DNA of 64,000 bases from Bacteroidetes bacterium UBA1947 (GTDB taxonomy: Bacteria > Bacteroidota > Bacteroidia > Chitinophagales > Chitinophagaceae), in the NCBI GenBank assembly GCA_002336915.1, contig DDET01000051.1, forward strand, positions 18,312 through 82,311, given 5' to 3'. Shown here in pieces: positions 52,010-60,686 of this stretch; position 1 is the stretch's first letter; every line of letters begins with the position of its first letter. The notes below the pieces were generated by a model that was not told the DNA's origin, did not search any database, and saw only the letters and a program-made list of their open reading frames with translations. A program made the translations under genes and the position numbers.

Positions 52010-52037
52010 AAAAACCGTCCCGCATAAAGCGGGACGG
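52008..52037 (-). terminator. Terminator of the T9SS-exported protein gene
   Basis: CCGTCCCGC (52015-52023) pairs with GCGGGACGG (52029-52037) around a 5-nt loop. The A-run at 52008-52014 is a U-run for minus-strand transcription. It overlaps the stop codon of the convergent aminotransferase. Confidence 0.85.
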
Positions 52038-52062
52038 CGTAAAACCATTTTGTTGTTTGTAA

Positions 52063-53901
52063 TTATTTGATAACTGACAGTTTCAGTGTCTTAACTGAAT
52101 TGTTAGTCTTAACAGTCACTACATAGATGCCTTCAGCGAAGTTGTGCAGGTCAACATTAAAGTTGTGCTCACCTTTAGCCTGTGTACCGTTGAACAAGTT
52201 AGCAACTACTTTACCTGTTACATCAACTATTGCCACCTGTACATTGCCATCAGCAATTGTATTGTAAGTGATCATAGCATTCTGTGAAGCCGGGTTAGGA
52301 TATGCATGTGCAGTTTCTACATAGTTGTTAACGTTTGTTACACCAAGTGGGCAAACATAATCGTAGTTAGCATCTTGTGGATTCCACTCTACCCATGCCT
52401 TTTTAGACCAATCATCAGCGCTGATCTGTGTACCAGGTATAGCACCTACGTAGTTCACATGATCAAACCATGCATCGCTTGCTTTATTGTTGGTAAAATC
52501 AGGAGCAACGTTAGGCATATTGTAATTAGCATAGTTGTTAGAAGTATCCGGGTTAATAGGATTCATCGGGTTGAAAGGATGTGCTACATTGCTGTTATAA
52601 CATACAGGCGAGGTAGGCAATGGAGCAAAGTTAGGATTGCCTGCGCTACCGAAAGGATTAACCAGGCCAACATTGTTCTGGAAGTTACCGCTATACACCT
52701 TGTTACCATTAGTTGCGCTAGTCAGGAAATCCCATGGGCCTGCAAATGGAGCAAACTGTGCAGCTGGTGTTGGTGTTATAGTATTTGTAGTATCAGCATT
52801 TGCAGTGATCGCTGTAAGGCTGCGTGCACCGTCTTTCACGTAAAGGATATCCCTTGGGAAACCCGCCTGTGTACCTGTACCGGCTATGATGTTGTGACGG
52901 AACTGTAATTCGTCAGTACCTATATTACCCGAAGTAGTTGTATATGCTACAGCAGCTTCGTCTAAAAGCACTGCGCAAGGCCATGCACCCAGGATACTGT
53001 TAACCAGTGTCATTGCACTACCACGACGGATGTGAACGCCAGCCCTGATATTATCAGCATACTGTGTAGTAGTCTGGTTTACAAGCGGTCCAACTGCTGT
53101 GATGTTTGAGAACACAGGCTTCGTAAGCCTCAGTGTATCTGTACCTGACTGGTAGCTATCGCTTTCAAAACCTTTAGAACCGCTCAGGTCACCAATGTTC
53201 GGGTCGCGAAGTATGATACCAAACTGTACTTTACCTTGCCAGCCGTTATCGTTATCAAAATCATCATCCCAGCATTTGTAAGAAATAAGGTGTTTCGCAT
53301 TAACTGCGCCGCCAAACCACTCGTAAGAGTCGTCACCGCTATATGATACCTGTACATGATCTATGGTTGTACCGCTACCAACGCCACACAATGTAAGGCC
53401 GTTTATTTCGTTGTTAGGCGTCAATGGAATACCACCGAACTCTATACGTACATAAGTCAGGCTACCGCTGTTATCAGCATCGTTGGTACCACCGTAGTGT
53501 GAGCGTGGCCCACCTTCTACTATATGGTCATTACCATTCCAGTTAACGTTTGCTTTACCGCAGATCATAAGTCCGCCCCAGTCACCATAGTTCCTGTTAC
53601 CGGGAGTTTCGTTCGATGTCATAATGATTGGTGCAGTTTCAGTACCGTTAGCATAGATCTTTGCGCCGCGTTCTACTATCAGGGCACCTTTAGAATCGTG
53701 GTCACCTTTAATGATAGTACCTGCATCAATAGTCAGAGTAGCACCATCCGTAACATATACCCAACCCTTTATCAGGTATTGATTGTTACAGGTCCAGTGC
53801 GTGTTTGTAGAAATACTGTCCTGTACGGTAACAGTAGTGTACGCAAATGCCTGTGTAATGGCCACCAGGCAAAGCGTGAGTAAAAGGAAATGTTTTTTCA
53901 T
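52063..53901 (-). CDS. T9SS-exported protein with predicted parallel beta-helix, predicted Pho-regulated
   Basis: A 612-residue secreted protein. It has a signal peptide (MKKHFLLLTLCLVAITQAFA), then repeated strand-turn units such as KGWVYVTDGATLTIDAGTII, GALIVERGAKIYANGTETAPI, GDWGGLMICGKA and LTYVRIEFGGI that look like a beta-helix (about residues 40-330), a variable domain, and a C-terminal T9SS type A sorting domain (AYPNPASQNAMITYNT to KTLKLSVIK). Acidic clusters such as CWDDDFDNDNGW could bind cations. Similar proteins are sometimes labelled multidrug transporter, which I do not accept. It lies 78 bp downstream of a TonB receptor gene and has its own Pho-box-like element. Function is unknown; a role in phosphorus acquisition is inferred only from regulation. 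Confidence 0.85.
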   Translation of the reverse strand: MKKHFLLLTLCLVAITQAFAYTTVTVQDSISTNTHWTCNNQYLIKGWVYVTDGATLTIDAGTIIKGDHDSKGALIVERGAKIYANGTETAPIIMTSNETPGNRNYGDWGGLMICGKANVNWNGNDHIVEGGPRSHYGGTNDADNSGSLTYVRIEFGGIPLTPNNEINGLTLCGVGSGTTIDHVQVSYSGDDSYEWFGGAVNAKHLISYKCWDDDFDNDNGWQGKVQFGIILRDPNIGDLSGSKGFESDSYQSGTDTLRLTKPVFSNITAVGPLVNQTTTQYADNIRAGVHIRRGSAMTLVNSILGAWPCAVLLDEAAVAYTTTSGNIGTDELQFRHNIIAGTGTQAGFPRDILYVKDGARSLTAITANADTTNTITPTPAAQFAPFAGPWDFLTSATNGNKVYSGNFQNNVGLVNPFGSAGNPNFAPLPTSPVCYNSNVAHPFNPMNPINPDTSNNYANYNMPNVAPDFTNNKASDAWFDHVNYVGAIPGTQISADDWSKKAWVEWNPQDANYDYVCPLGVTNVNNYVETAHAYPNPASQNAMITYNTIADGNVQVAIVDVTGKVVANLFNGTQAKGEHNFNVDLHNFAEGIYVVTVKTNNSVKTLKLSVIK

Positions 53902-53922
53902 AATAGTGCGTTATTTTGAACA

Positions 53923-53977
53923 CGAAAGTAGAAGTGCCATGTTACTGTTATATTACCGCCATGTTACCAAAATGTAA
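53923..53977 (-). promoter_or_regulatory. Pho-box-like element and -7 box upstream of the T9SS protein gene
   Basis: Read on the minus strand, four hexamers at exact 11-bp steps: TTACAT (53972-53977), TAACAT (53961-53966), TAATAT (53950-53955) and TAACAT (53939-53944). After 8 bp comes TACTTTCG (53923-53930), one base off TAnnTTTG. The gene start is 21 nt downstream. The element lies wholly in the 78-bp gap after the TonB receptor gene, so it is not coding sequence. Confidence 0.78.
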
Positions 53978-53979
53978 TT

Positions 53980-56853
53980 TTAGAACTTCACTTTTACGCC
54001 CACAGTAAAATAGCTTCCTGGCTTAAAGCTTTTCAACTCCTTGTCATTCAGCTTATCTATTTTACCATCATGGTCCATATCTTTCATAAACAGCGTGGTA
54101 GAGTTCAGCATGTTCTGCGCGCCAAAGCTCAGCAGGTAATGTTTAAAGAATGTTTTTGAAACGGTCATATCAAACGACCTGAAAGGCATCTCGATTATTG
54201 TCTCTTCCAGCGCTTCTGTCGTACCCAATGCATATATCCTTTGCCCGAAAACATTATAGAGCACTGAAGCCTGGAAGCCATTTTTGTCGTTGCCATAGAA
54301 AAGGCCAACATTGTACACATAAGGAGACTGCCCTTGCATAGCGGTATTCTCGAGTAAGCCTGTCGACTTGCCAAAGCGGCCGGCCAGGGCCGTGGTATCC
54401 ATATTTAATTTGCTTCTTGTAAGCGCCACATTGCCCACCACCATTATGTCCTTAAATACATCTGTCTTCAGCAGATCATCGGCAAAGGATAAACTTTTAC
54501 GCACATCAACCTCTATGCCCGAACATTCAGCTGAGTGCCCGTTCAAAAATGTTATGTTCCGTTGATCCACACCGCCGCCTGCGATCACCCTTTGTATAGG
54601 GTTTGCAAAGTGCTTGTAAAACCCGCCTACTTGTACCATCTCACCCGCCGAGGGGTACCATTCCCAACGCAGGTCATAATTATCTATTTGCGCTACATCC
54701 AGCAGGTATCCGTCTTTTGTAAAATTACTTGCGTATAACGAGCCTGATATCAATTCCCTATCATCAAAGTTGTAGTAGGGTGCAGGTGCTATTTCCCTGA
54801 ACTCTGGACGGTTCAATGATTTGCCATACGCCGCACGTATCAGCATTTTGTCCGTGAAGTTATATGCAGCATTTACTGAAGGCAGCCAGAATTTTGTATG
54901 GATCTTAGTGATCGCCGCTCCAAATGTGTCAATGGATTTATATAAGGACAGTTCCTGTTCATTATCCTCATACCTTGCTCCGCCCACTACATGCAGCTTA
55001 TCCCAAAGGGTAACATTAGCCGACAGGAAACTTGCTATCAACATATTTGTAGCGCCGTACCTGTCATAAAAACCTGTTGCCTCCGCCATTTGAAATTTAT
55101 ACTTTTCACCTACTGTTGTATCTCCAAATATCTGGTCCAATGGCAATTTCCGAAGGTGATCGTACATTGTAGGGTTGTGTGGGTCAAGCTTCAGTGTGTA
55201 ACCTAGCTCACGGGCCCAATAGTACCTGCTTTTGTATTCAACATAGTTGCCCGCATTAACTTCAATTTTAGTTTTGTCGCCAAGGTTAAACTGTTGCGAG
55301 AACTGGTGGTTGAAACTGTATACGTGCTCAAATAACTGCGAATAAAAACGCCCGCCACCATTATAAATATCCACACCACTGGCCACTGCCGCCTGGTATG
55401 TTGAATCATCCGCGGCCTGGTCTTTAGTATATTTGATACGCCTTTGGTTAGGCTGATTTTTAAACAGGTCCGTATAGCCCAAACCCCATACGTATTTCCG
55501 TTTGTCATTTTTGCTTCTGTGTGTTCCTAAAAGTTGCGTGGTATAAGTGGCCCTGCTTTCATAAGCAAAGGAATATGATCGCTCGTCAGCAGCACTGCCC
55601 AACGATCCTGCGGTATCGCGATTGTTTGCCCTTGCAGTTGCACTTGATTTTCCGATCTGGCTGTACAGTGTTTTCAATTCTATTTTTGAATTCCCTATTG
55701 CCACGCCCAGGTTGTCCATCAGCCCTACACTGGCAGTATTAGCAGAGTATTGATCCGTGTAGTTCACACTTTTGCTCTTTACGTCCCAGTCTTCACGGTG
55801 TATATGGTAATTCACGTTAGTATTACTGTACGCTACTCCAAGTGTATTCCCCAACCTTACCTTACCGAAGTTGAAAGCATTCGATACTGCTAACCCGAAC
55901 CTATAATCAGGCGATGCATTTTTCGTCTTTAACTGCCAATCGTTCTTAAACGATTTTGTCACTGAATTCAATAAGTCCTGATCTTTTGATGTTGGCATTT
56001 TATAGGGGGTATTTGCCGGCATTTCTCTGTCGCCGTTATCAAAACCAAGCCAATCTGTGGATGACGCTTTGGTATAAATAAATGGTCTGCCAGTAGTGTA
56101 TCCACGGCTTGAGGTCTGGAACCCTACACTAATTTGGTCCCTGTCCACCAAAGAGGTTGTATAAACCTTCACCATCCCTCCCGCAAAATCTCCGGGCAGT
56201 TCAGGTGATGGTGTTTTATAGATCAGTATCCTGTCTATTAAGCCGCTTGGTATAATGTCAAATGAAAATGCCTTTTTATCAGTCTCACTGCTTGGCGCGC
56301 CCGCGTCATTCAGCCACACGCTGTTGTACCTGTCAGCAAGGCCACGTACGACTATAAAGCGGTCGTCCTGTATGGTTACACCGGGCACACGCTTCACTAC
56401 GTCAGCCGCGTTCCTGTCCATCGTTTTGGATATCTGGGCTGAGCCTATGCCACTTACTACAGTATTGCTATTCTTGATCTCCTGTAGCACTGCCGATTCT
56501 GTATGCGTGTTTCGATTTGCCGATACCGTAACTGCTTTTAACTGCTTATTATCTTCCGGCTTCAATAGAAGGTCCAGTGTCACATCAGCACCACCTTTAA
56601 TAACAAGCGGAAGCGTCGTCTTTTGGTAGGTGATGTAGGAAAATACTACCTCGAATTTTCCGTTAGGCACACCTTTTAGCTCATACTTCCCGTCCGCATC
56701 GGTCTGGGTCACAAAACTGGTGTTTTTAATATTTACTACAACACCGGGAAGAGGGGAGCTGTCAGTAGAATCTTTTACAATACCGGTCACATTGCCTGCA
56801 AAAGATGTCATTGAAATAAAGGCAAGAACTAAAGAAAATAAGTATTTATACAT
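53980..56853 (-). CDS. Large TonB-dependent receptor with carboxypeptidase-like domain, predicted Pho-regulated
   Basis: A 957-residue outer-membrane receptor. It has a signal peptide (MYKYLFSLVLAFISMTSFA), a carboxypeptidase-like domain (GIVKDSTDSSPLPGVVVNI, residues 21-110), a plug (VVSGIGSAQISKTMDRNAADVVKRVPGV to GGMVKVYTTSL) and a long barrel ending GSYFTVGVKVKF. The start at 56853 is chosen because the frame's upstream extension crosses the Pho-box-like element and -7 box, and because it gives a clean signal peptide. The exported T9SS protein gene follows. The cargo is unknown; regulation suggests a phosphorus compound. Confidence 0.9.
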   Translation of the reverse strand: MYKYLFSLVLAFISMTSFAGNVTGIVKDSTDSSPLPGVVVNIKNTSFVTQTDADGKYELKGVPNGKFEVVFSYITYQKTTLPLVIKGGADVTLDLLLKPEDNKQLKAVTVSANRNTHTESAVLQEIKNSNTVVSGIGSAQISKTMDRNAADVVKRVPGVTIQDDRFIVVRGLADRYNSVWLNDAGAPSSETDKKAFSFDIIPSGLIDRILIYKTPSPELPGDFAGGMVKVYTTSLVDRDQISVGFQTSSRGYTTGRPFIYTKASSTDWLGFDNGDREMPANTPYKMPTSKDQDLLNSVTKSFKNDWQLKTKNASPDYRFGLAVSNAFNFGKVRLGNTLGVAYSNTNVNYHIHREDWDVKSKSVNYTDQYSANTASVGLMDNLGVAIGNSKIELKTLYSQIGKSSATARANNRDTAGSLGSAADERSYSFAYESRATYTTQLLGTHRSKNDKRKYVWGLGYTDLFKNQPNQRRIKYTKDQAADDSTYQAAVASGVDIYNGGGRFYSQLFEHVYSFNHQFSQQFNLGDKTKIEVNAGNYVEYKSRYYWARELGYTLKLDPHNPTMYDHLRKLPLDQIFGDTTVGEKYKFQMAEATGFYDRYGATNMLIASFLSANVTLWDKLHVVGGARYEDNEQELSLYKSIDTFGAAITKIHTKFWLPSVNAAYNFTDKMLIRAAYGKSLNRPEFREIAPAPYYNFDDRELISGSLYASNFTKDGYLLDVAQIDNYDLRWEWYPSAGEMVQVGGFYKHFANPIQRVIAGGGVDQRNITFLNGHSAECSGIEVDVRKSLSFADDLLKTDVFKDIMVVGNVALTRSKLNMDTTALAGRFGKSTGLLENTAMQGQSPYVYNVGLFYGNDKNGFQASVLYNVFGQRIYALGTTEALEETIIEMPFRSFDMTVSKTFFKHYLLSFGAQNMLNSTTLFMKDMDHDGKIDKLNDKELKSFKPGSYFTVGVKVKF

Positions 56854-56872
56854 ATTAGGAAATTTGCAGGAG

Positions 56873-56927
56873 CAAAATAACCGCCCGCTTGTTACCAAAT
56901 CATGTCCTAAATGTTAACTAAACATTA
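56873..56927 (-). promoter_or_regulatory. Pho-box-like element and -7 box upstream of the TonB receptor gene
   Basis: On the minus strand the hexamers at 11-bp steps are TAATGT (56922-56927), TAACAT (56911-56916), ACATGA (56900-56905, degenerate) and TAACAA (56889-56894). After 8 bp comes TTATTTTG (56873-56880), one base off TAnnTTTG. The gene ATG lies 19 nt downstream. Spacing to the -7 box is identical to that at the pst and T9SS genes. Confidence 0.72.
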
Positions 56928-56948
56928 CTTGCTCATTAAAATAAGAAA

Positions 56949-56970
56949 AGGCAGCGTTTATACGCTGCCT
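56949..56970 (-). terminator. Hairpin terminator after the lipoprotein gene
   Basis: AGGCAGCGT (56949-56957) pairs with ACGCTGCCT (56962-56970) around a TTAT loop, with an A-rich run on the low-coordinate side (a U-rich run on the minus strand). It separates the lipoprotein gene from the Pho-type promoter of the TonB receptor. Confidence 0.75.
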
Positions 56971-56999
56971 CTTATATTATTATATATATGAAAAATTTG

Positions 57000-57854
57000 C
57001 TACAATGTTATATGATACGTTTTGCTATTTATGGTAAGCGTTGCTTCCGAATCGCAATTACCGTTCCCGTAATCTATGGTGCGTACATTATTACCGCTTT
57101 GAGGTGTTATCTGAACGGTCCCCTGCTCTATCCACTCACAGTTTGTTGCTATGCGTAGTGCCGATGTAATATTCGCAGTGAAAACATGCCCGTTCCTGCG
57201 GTGTATAGTAGCGCTGCCAGTTATGTCATACGAGTCATCGCTGCGTTGCGGAGTATTATACCCGGTAACCCATGTACGCACTCTTTCGCTTGTCCAGCTC
57301 CTGAATCCGTTATTGCTGGCTGCAGTGCCCATCCATAAGGTATCGTTCACTGTAATATTGTAATAATAATTACCTGCATTGTTCATACCCATGTTGGTCA
57401 CGGTCTTGCTGCCGGTAAGCTGGTTGCCGTTCACAATGTAGTTCTCGTAAGTTATCGTGTGCACACTTCCTGCATCCTTATAGTGTCCTGTATAGTGCAC
57501 TATTATTTTACCGCTGCGGATGCGCCCGTCATTTCCGGTACATAGCATTGTGCCGAAATCTATGGTCAATATCCCGCTAACGCTGTCATTTGTTACCGTT
57601 GCACAGCTTGCCAGGTCGCTCGGCGCACCTTTCAAAAGGCCACCCGAACCGGTATTTGCCGCCACATCGGCAATTGATATCACATCATTATTTTCCTTTT
57701 CCATGGCGGCCTGGTCTGCACCATAGGCCTTGTCATCGTCTGTTAATGACGAAATATCATTATTACTGTTGCCTGCCCGTTTGCATGCTGCAAACAACAA
57801 CATAGCCGATGCCATAAGCATCATTAATTTACCCATGATTGATTTGCGTATCAT
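57000..57854 (-). CDS. Hypothetical lipoprotein
   Basis: A 284-residue protein with a lipoprotein signal (KLMMLMASAMLLFAACKRAG, lipidated Cys near residue 24). A short Asn/Ser/Asp-rich linker follows, then two or three beta-rich repeats with Asn/Thr/Ser enrichment (SGILTIDFGTMLCTGNDGRIRSGKIIVHYTGHY, VTNMGMNNAGNYYYNITVNDTLWMG). I do not recognise a domain; it resembles many surface lipoproteins of Bacteroidota. An alternative start lies six codons downstream. No Pho-type hexamer array is found upstream. Confidence 0.75.
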   Translation of the reverse strand: MIRKSIMGKLMMLMASAMLLFAACKRAGNSNNDISSLTDDDKAYGADQAAMEKENNDVISIADVAANTGSGGLLKGAPSDLASCATVTNDSVSGILTIDFGTMLCTGNDGRIRSGKIIVHYTGHYKDAGSVHTITYENYIVNGNQLTGSKTVTNMGMNNAGNYYYNITVNDTLWMGTAASNNGFRSWTSERVRTWVTGYNTPQRSDDSYDITGSATIHRRNGHVFTANITSALRIATNCEWIEQGTVQITPQSGNNVRTIDYGNGNCDSEATLTINSKTYHITL

Positions 57855-57963
57855 AATTGCAGATTTTAGTACCTATGACCTGTTACCTGTACAAGGGTTT
57901 AAAATTAATAGAACTTTTTTTTATTAATACATCAGCAGCTGAACCACCTGAGAGAATAATAGC

Positions 57964-57971
57964 TACTTTTG
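57964..57971 (+). promoter_or_regulatory. -7 promoter box of ugd
   Basis: TACTTTTG is a perfect TAnnTTTG match, 23 nt before the ugd ATG, with a purine-rich AGGAAAG between them. A -33 TTG at suitable spacing is not visible. Confidence 0.5.
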
Positions 57972-57994
57972 CAAAAATTTTTCAGGAAAGATAT

Positions 57995-59374
57995 ATGCAA
58001 CTAGCTATCATCGGTACAGGTTATGTAGGGCTCGTAACAGGTACTTGTTTTGCCGAAACTGGCAATAATGTAATGTGTATTGACATAAACGAAGATAAGA
58101 TCAGGCAGCTGAAAGACGGCAAGTCCCCCATTTACGAGCCCGGTCTCGATATTCTGCTTGAGCGTAATATCAAGGAAAAGCGCCTTCAATTCACCACTTC
58201 GCTTGAAAGCGGCATCAGTGAGGCGCAGGTTATCTTTCTTGCTTTGCCTACCCCGCCCGGCAAAGACGGCTCCGCCGATCTCCAGTTTGTACTCGATGTA
58301 GCAGCACAGCTCAGCACGATAATTACAAAATATACTGTTATTGTAAACAAAAGCACAGTACCTGTTGGCACAGCCGAAAAAGTAACGGCTGTTATAGCGC
58401 AGAAGCTCGACCGCTCCCTTTTTGACGTGGTATCAAATCCCGAATTCCTGCGCGAAGGCGTGGCAGTGGAAGATTTCCTGAAGCCCGATCGCGTAGTCAT
58501 CGGTACCTCATCAGATAAAGCAAAGAAATTGATGGATGAACTGTATCAGCCTTTTGTAAGGCAGGGCAATCCTATCTTCTTTATGGACGAACGCTCTTCC
58601 GAAATGACCAAGTATGCAGCAAATGCCTACCTGGCAATGCGCATATCTTTTATGAACGAGATGGCCAACCTCTGCGAAAAAGCCGGTGCCAATGTAGACA
58701 ATGTGCGCGTGGGCATGGGCAGCGATTCCCGTATAGGTAAGCGTTTCCTTTTCCCCGGCGTCGGCTATGGCGGCAGTTGCTTCCCCAAAGATGTACAGGC
58801 CCTGGCACAAACAGCGCGCGAAATGGACTACGACTTCCGTATTGTCAATACAGTGATGCAAGTCAATGAGCGCCAGAAAACAAGACTGGGTAAGAAGATC
58901 AAAGAATTGTTCGGCTCAGACCTTAGTGGCAAAACATTTGCGCTATGGGGCCTGGCATTCAAACCCGAAACGGATGATATACGTGAAGCACCTGCATTAT
59001 ATCTTATTGATGAACTGCTTGAGTCAGGGGCCCGGGTAAGAGCATTTGACCCCGAAGCTATGGATAATGTAAAGCGTATTTATGGAGATAAGGTGCAGTT
59101 CGCCGTCGACCAATACGATGCCATCTCAGGTACAGATGCACTCGTTATCGTAACAGAATGGAGCGAATTCCGCAACCCGGATTTTAAACGTATTAACGAG
59201 GCACTTAAAAACCCCGTTATCTTTGATGGGCGTAATGTCTATTCATTGGAAAAAATGGAAGATCTTGGTTTCTACTACGAGAGCATCGGCCGGAAAGTAG
59301 TGCACGAGCAGCTTAGGGCTACCATACAGGTGCCTGAAGTTACAATGATACGCGAGCGCGGCAGTCTTGATTAG
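57995..59374 (+). CDS. ugd: UDP-glucose 6-dehydrogenase
   Basis: A 459-residue enzyme oxidising UDP-glucose to UDP-glucuronate with two NAD+. It begins MQLAIIGTGYVGLVTGTCFAE, the Rossmann fold. The catalytic cysteine is in FPGVGYGGSCFPKDVQAL, and FALWGLAFKPETDDIREAPAL closes the C-terminal domain. The frame is open far upstream (through 57857), but ATG at 57995 gives the exact family N-terminus and follows a promoter and RBS-like AGGAAAG. It supplies UDP-GlcA to the decarboxylase that follows and to polysaccharide assembly. Confidence 0.95.
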   Translation: MQLAIIGTGYVGLVTGTCFAETGNNVMCIDINEDKIRQLKDGKSPIYEPGLDILLERNIKEKRLQFTTSLESGISEAQVIFLALPTPPGKDGSADLQFVLDVAAQLSTIITKYTVIVNKSTVPVGTAEKVTAVIAQKLDRSLFDVVSNPEFLREGVAVEDFLKPDRVVIGTSSDKAKKLMDELYQPFVRQGNPIFFMDERSSEMTKYAANAYLAMRISFMNEMANLCEKAGANVDNVRVGMGSDSRIGKRFLFPGVGYGGSCFPKDVQALAQTAREMDYDFRIVNTVMQVNERQKTRLGKKIKELFGSDLSGKTFALWGLAFKPETDDIREAPALYLIDELLESGARVRAFDPEAMDNVKRIYGDKVQFAVDQYDAISGTDALVIVTEWSEFRNPDFKRINEALKNPVIFDGRNVYSLEKMEDLGFYYESIGRKVVHEQLRATIQVPEVTMIRERGSLD

Positions 59375-59461
59375 GTATATTGTCCGGACGGGCTTACAAC
59401 ATTGATAATTTATACACTTTTATAAAAACACCGGCTGATCAACTGGTTGGCAAAGAAAAAA

Positions 59462-60397
59462 ATGGCTAAACGTATTTTAATAACAGGCGCTGCGGGTTTC
59501 CTGGGTTCTCACCTGTCCGATCGCTTTCTAAAAGAAGGTTATACTGTGGTGGGGATGGATAACTTGCTTACGGGCAATATCAAAAACATTGAGCACCTGT
59601 TCCCTGTGAAAGAGTTTGAATTTTACCATCACGATATCACCAAATTCGTGCATGTACCCGGGCCAATAGATTATATCCTCCATTTTGCCTCGCCGGCCAG
59701 CCCTATTGATTATCTCAAGATGCCTATACAAACCCTCAAGGTAGGCGCATTAGGCACACACAACCTCTTAGGCCTCGCTAAATCCAAAGGTGCTCGTATA
59801 CTCGTTGCTTCCACCTCAGAGGTGTACGGCGATCCCCTGGTACACCCCCAGACGGAGGAGTATTGGGGCAATGTTAATCCAATAGGCCCACGCGGTGTCT
59901 ATGATGAGGCTAAGCGCTTTATGGAAAGCATCACAATGGCTTACCATAATTTTCACGATGTTGAAACAAGGATCATACGCATATTCAATACATACGGTCC
60001 CCGTATGCGCCTCGATGACGGCCGTGCGCTACCCACATTTATGAGCCAGGCATTACGTGGCGAAGACGTAACAGTTTATGGCGACGGTTCACAAACCCGT
60101 TCCTTTTGCTATGTCGATGATCTTGTGGAAGGTATTTATCGCCTTTTACTGTCCGATTATTATATGCCGGTAAATATTGGCAACCCTTCCGAGATCACTT
60201 TGCTGCAATTTGCCGAAGAAGTAATCGCCCTCACAGGCTCAAAAAGCAAGATCGTTTACGAGCCTTTGCCGCAAGATGATCCTAAACAAAGACAACCCGA
60301 TATCACCAAGGCACAGAACATTTTAGGCTGGGAACCTCGGGTTGAAAGGGCGGAAGGTTTGAAACGTACACTCGAATATTTCAAAGAGCACATATAA
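59462..60397 (+). CDS. UDP-glucuronate decarboxylase-like SDR epimerase
   Basis: A 311-residue extended SDR enzyme. The NAD-binding motif is ITGAAGFLGSHLSDRF, with the catalytic Tyr-x3-Lys in GVYDEAKRFME. It also has HFASPASPIDYLKMPIQTLKVGALGTHNLLGLAK and SEVYGDPLVHPQTEEYWGNVNPIGPRGVYDEA, which is the UXS signature. It would make UDP-xylose from UDP-glucuronate, fitting its place 87 bp after ugd. The start ATG is chosen over an upstream in-frame TTG. A strong terminator follows. Confidence 0.92.
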   Translation: MAKRILITGAAGFLGSHLSDRFLKEGYTVVGMDNLLTGNIKNIEHLFPVKEFEFYHHDITKFVHVPGPIDYILHFASPASPIDYLKMPIQTLKVGALGTHNLLGLAKSKGARILVASTSEVYGDPLVHPQTEEYWGNVNPIGPRGVYDEAKRFMESITMAYHNFHDVETRIIRIFNTYGPRMRLDDGRALPTFMSQALRGEDVTVYGDGSQTRSFCYVDDLVEGIYRLLLSDYYMPVNIGNPSEITLLQFAEEVIALTGSKSKIVYEPLPQDDPKQRQPDITKAQNILGWEPRVERAEGLKRTLEYFKEHI

Positions 60398-60429
60398 ATT
60401 TGTTAATAATAAGATAAAATGAACTTTAC

Positions 60430-60458
60430 AACTTCCCGCCATTCGGGAAGTTTTTTTT
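60430..60458 (+). terminator. Rho-independent terminator after the ugd pathway genes
   Basis: AACTTCCCG (60430-60438) pairs with CGGGAAGTT (60444-60452) around a 5-nt loop, with a T-run to 60458. Confidence 0.88.
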
Positions 60459-60583
60459 GCATATTACCATTCTAATTGATTGATTATTAATTATTTGACA
60501 TTTATTATGTCGCGGTTTTAACCTGTAAAATACAGCTTTGAATATATTTTATAAATTTTCAAAATACCACGTAATGGGTATTT

Positions 60584-60631
60584 TTTGAGAACAACTATGA
60601 ACATACTTTTGCATTTAAAGTATTACATTTG
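60584..60631 (+). promoter_or_regulatory. Two tandem promoters upstream of the SprB-repeat protein gene
   Basis: TTTG at 60584-60587 and TACTTTTG at 60604-60611 (16-bp spacing) form one -33/-7 pair. A second perfect -7 box, TACATTTG, lies at 60624-60631, exactly 20 bp downstream. The ATG is 56 nt beyond the second box. Double -7 boxes suggest strong or differentially controlled expression. Confidence 0.55.
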
Positions 60632-60686
60632 CACCATCTAATGCTAACCCATTAAATTAATAGCCATTTAACTAATCAAAAAATCT

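Noticed and set aside
57855..57910. Single GTTACC hexamer-like site before the lipoprotein gene as a Pho box
   Set aside because: Only one half-site is present and there are no 11-bp companions, so it does not meet the pattern of the other three elements.
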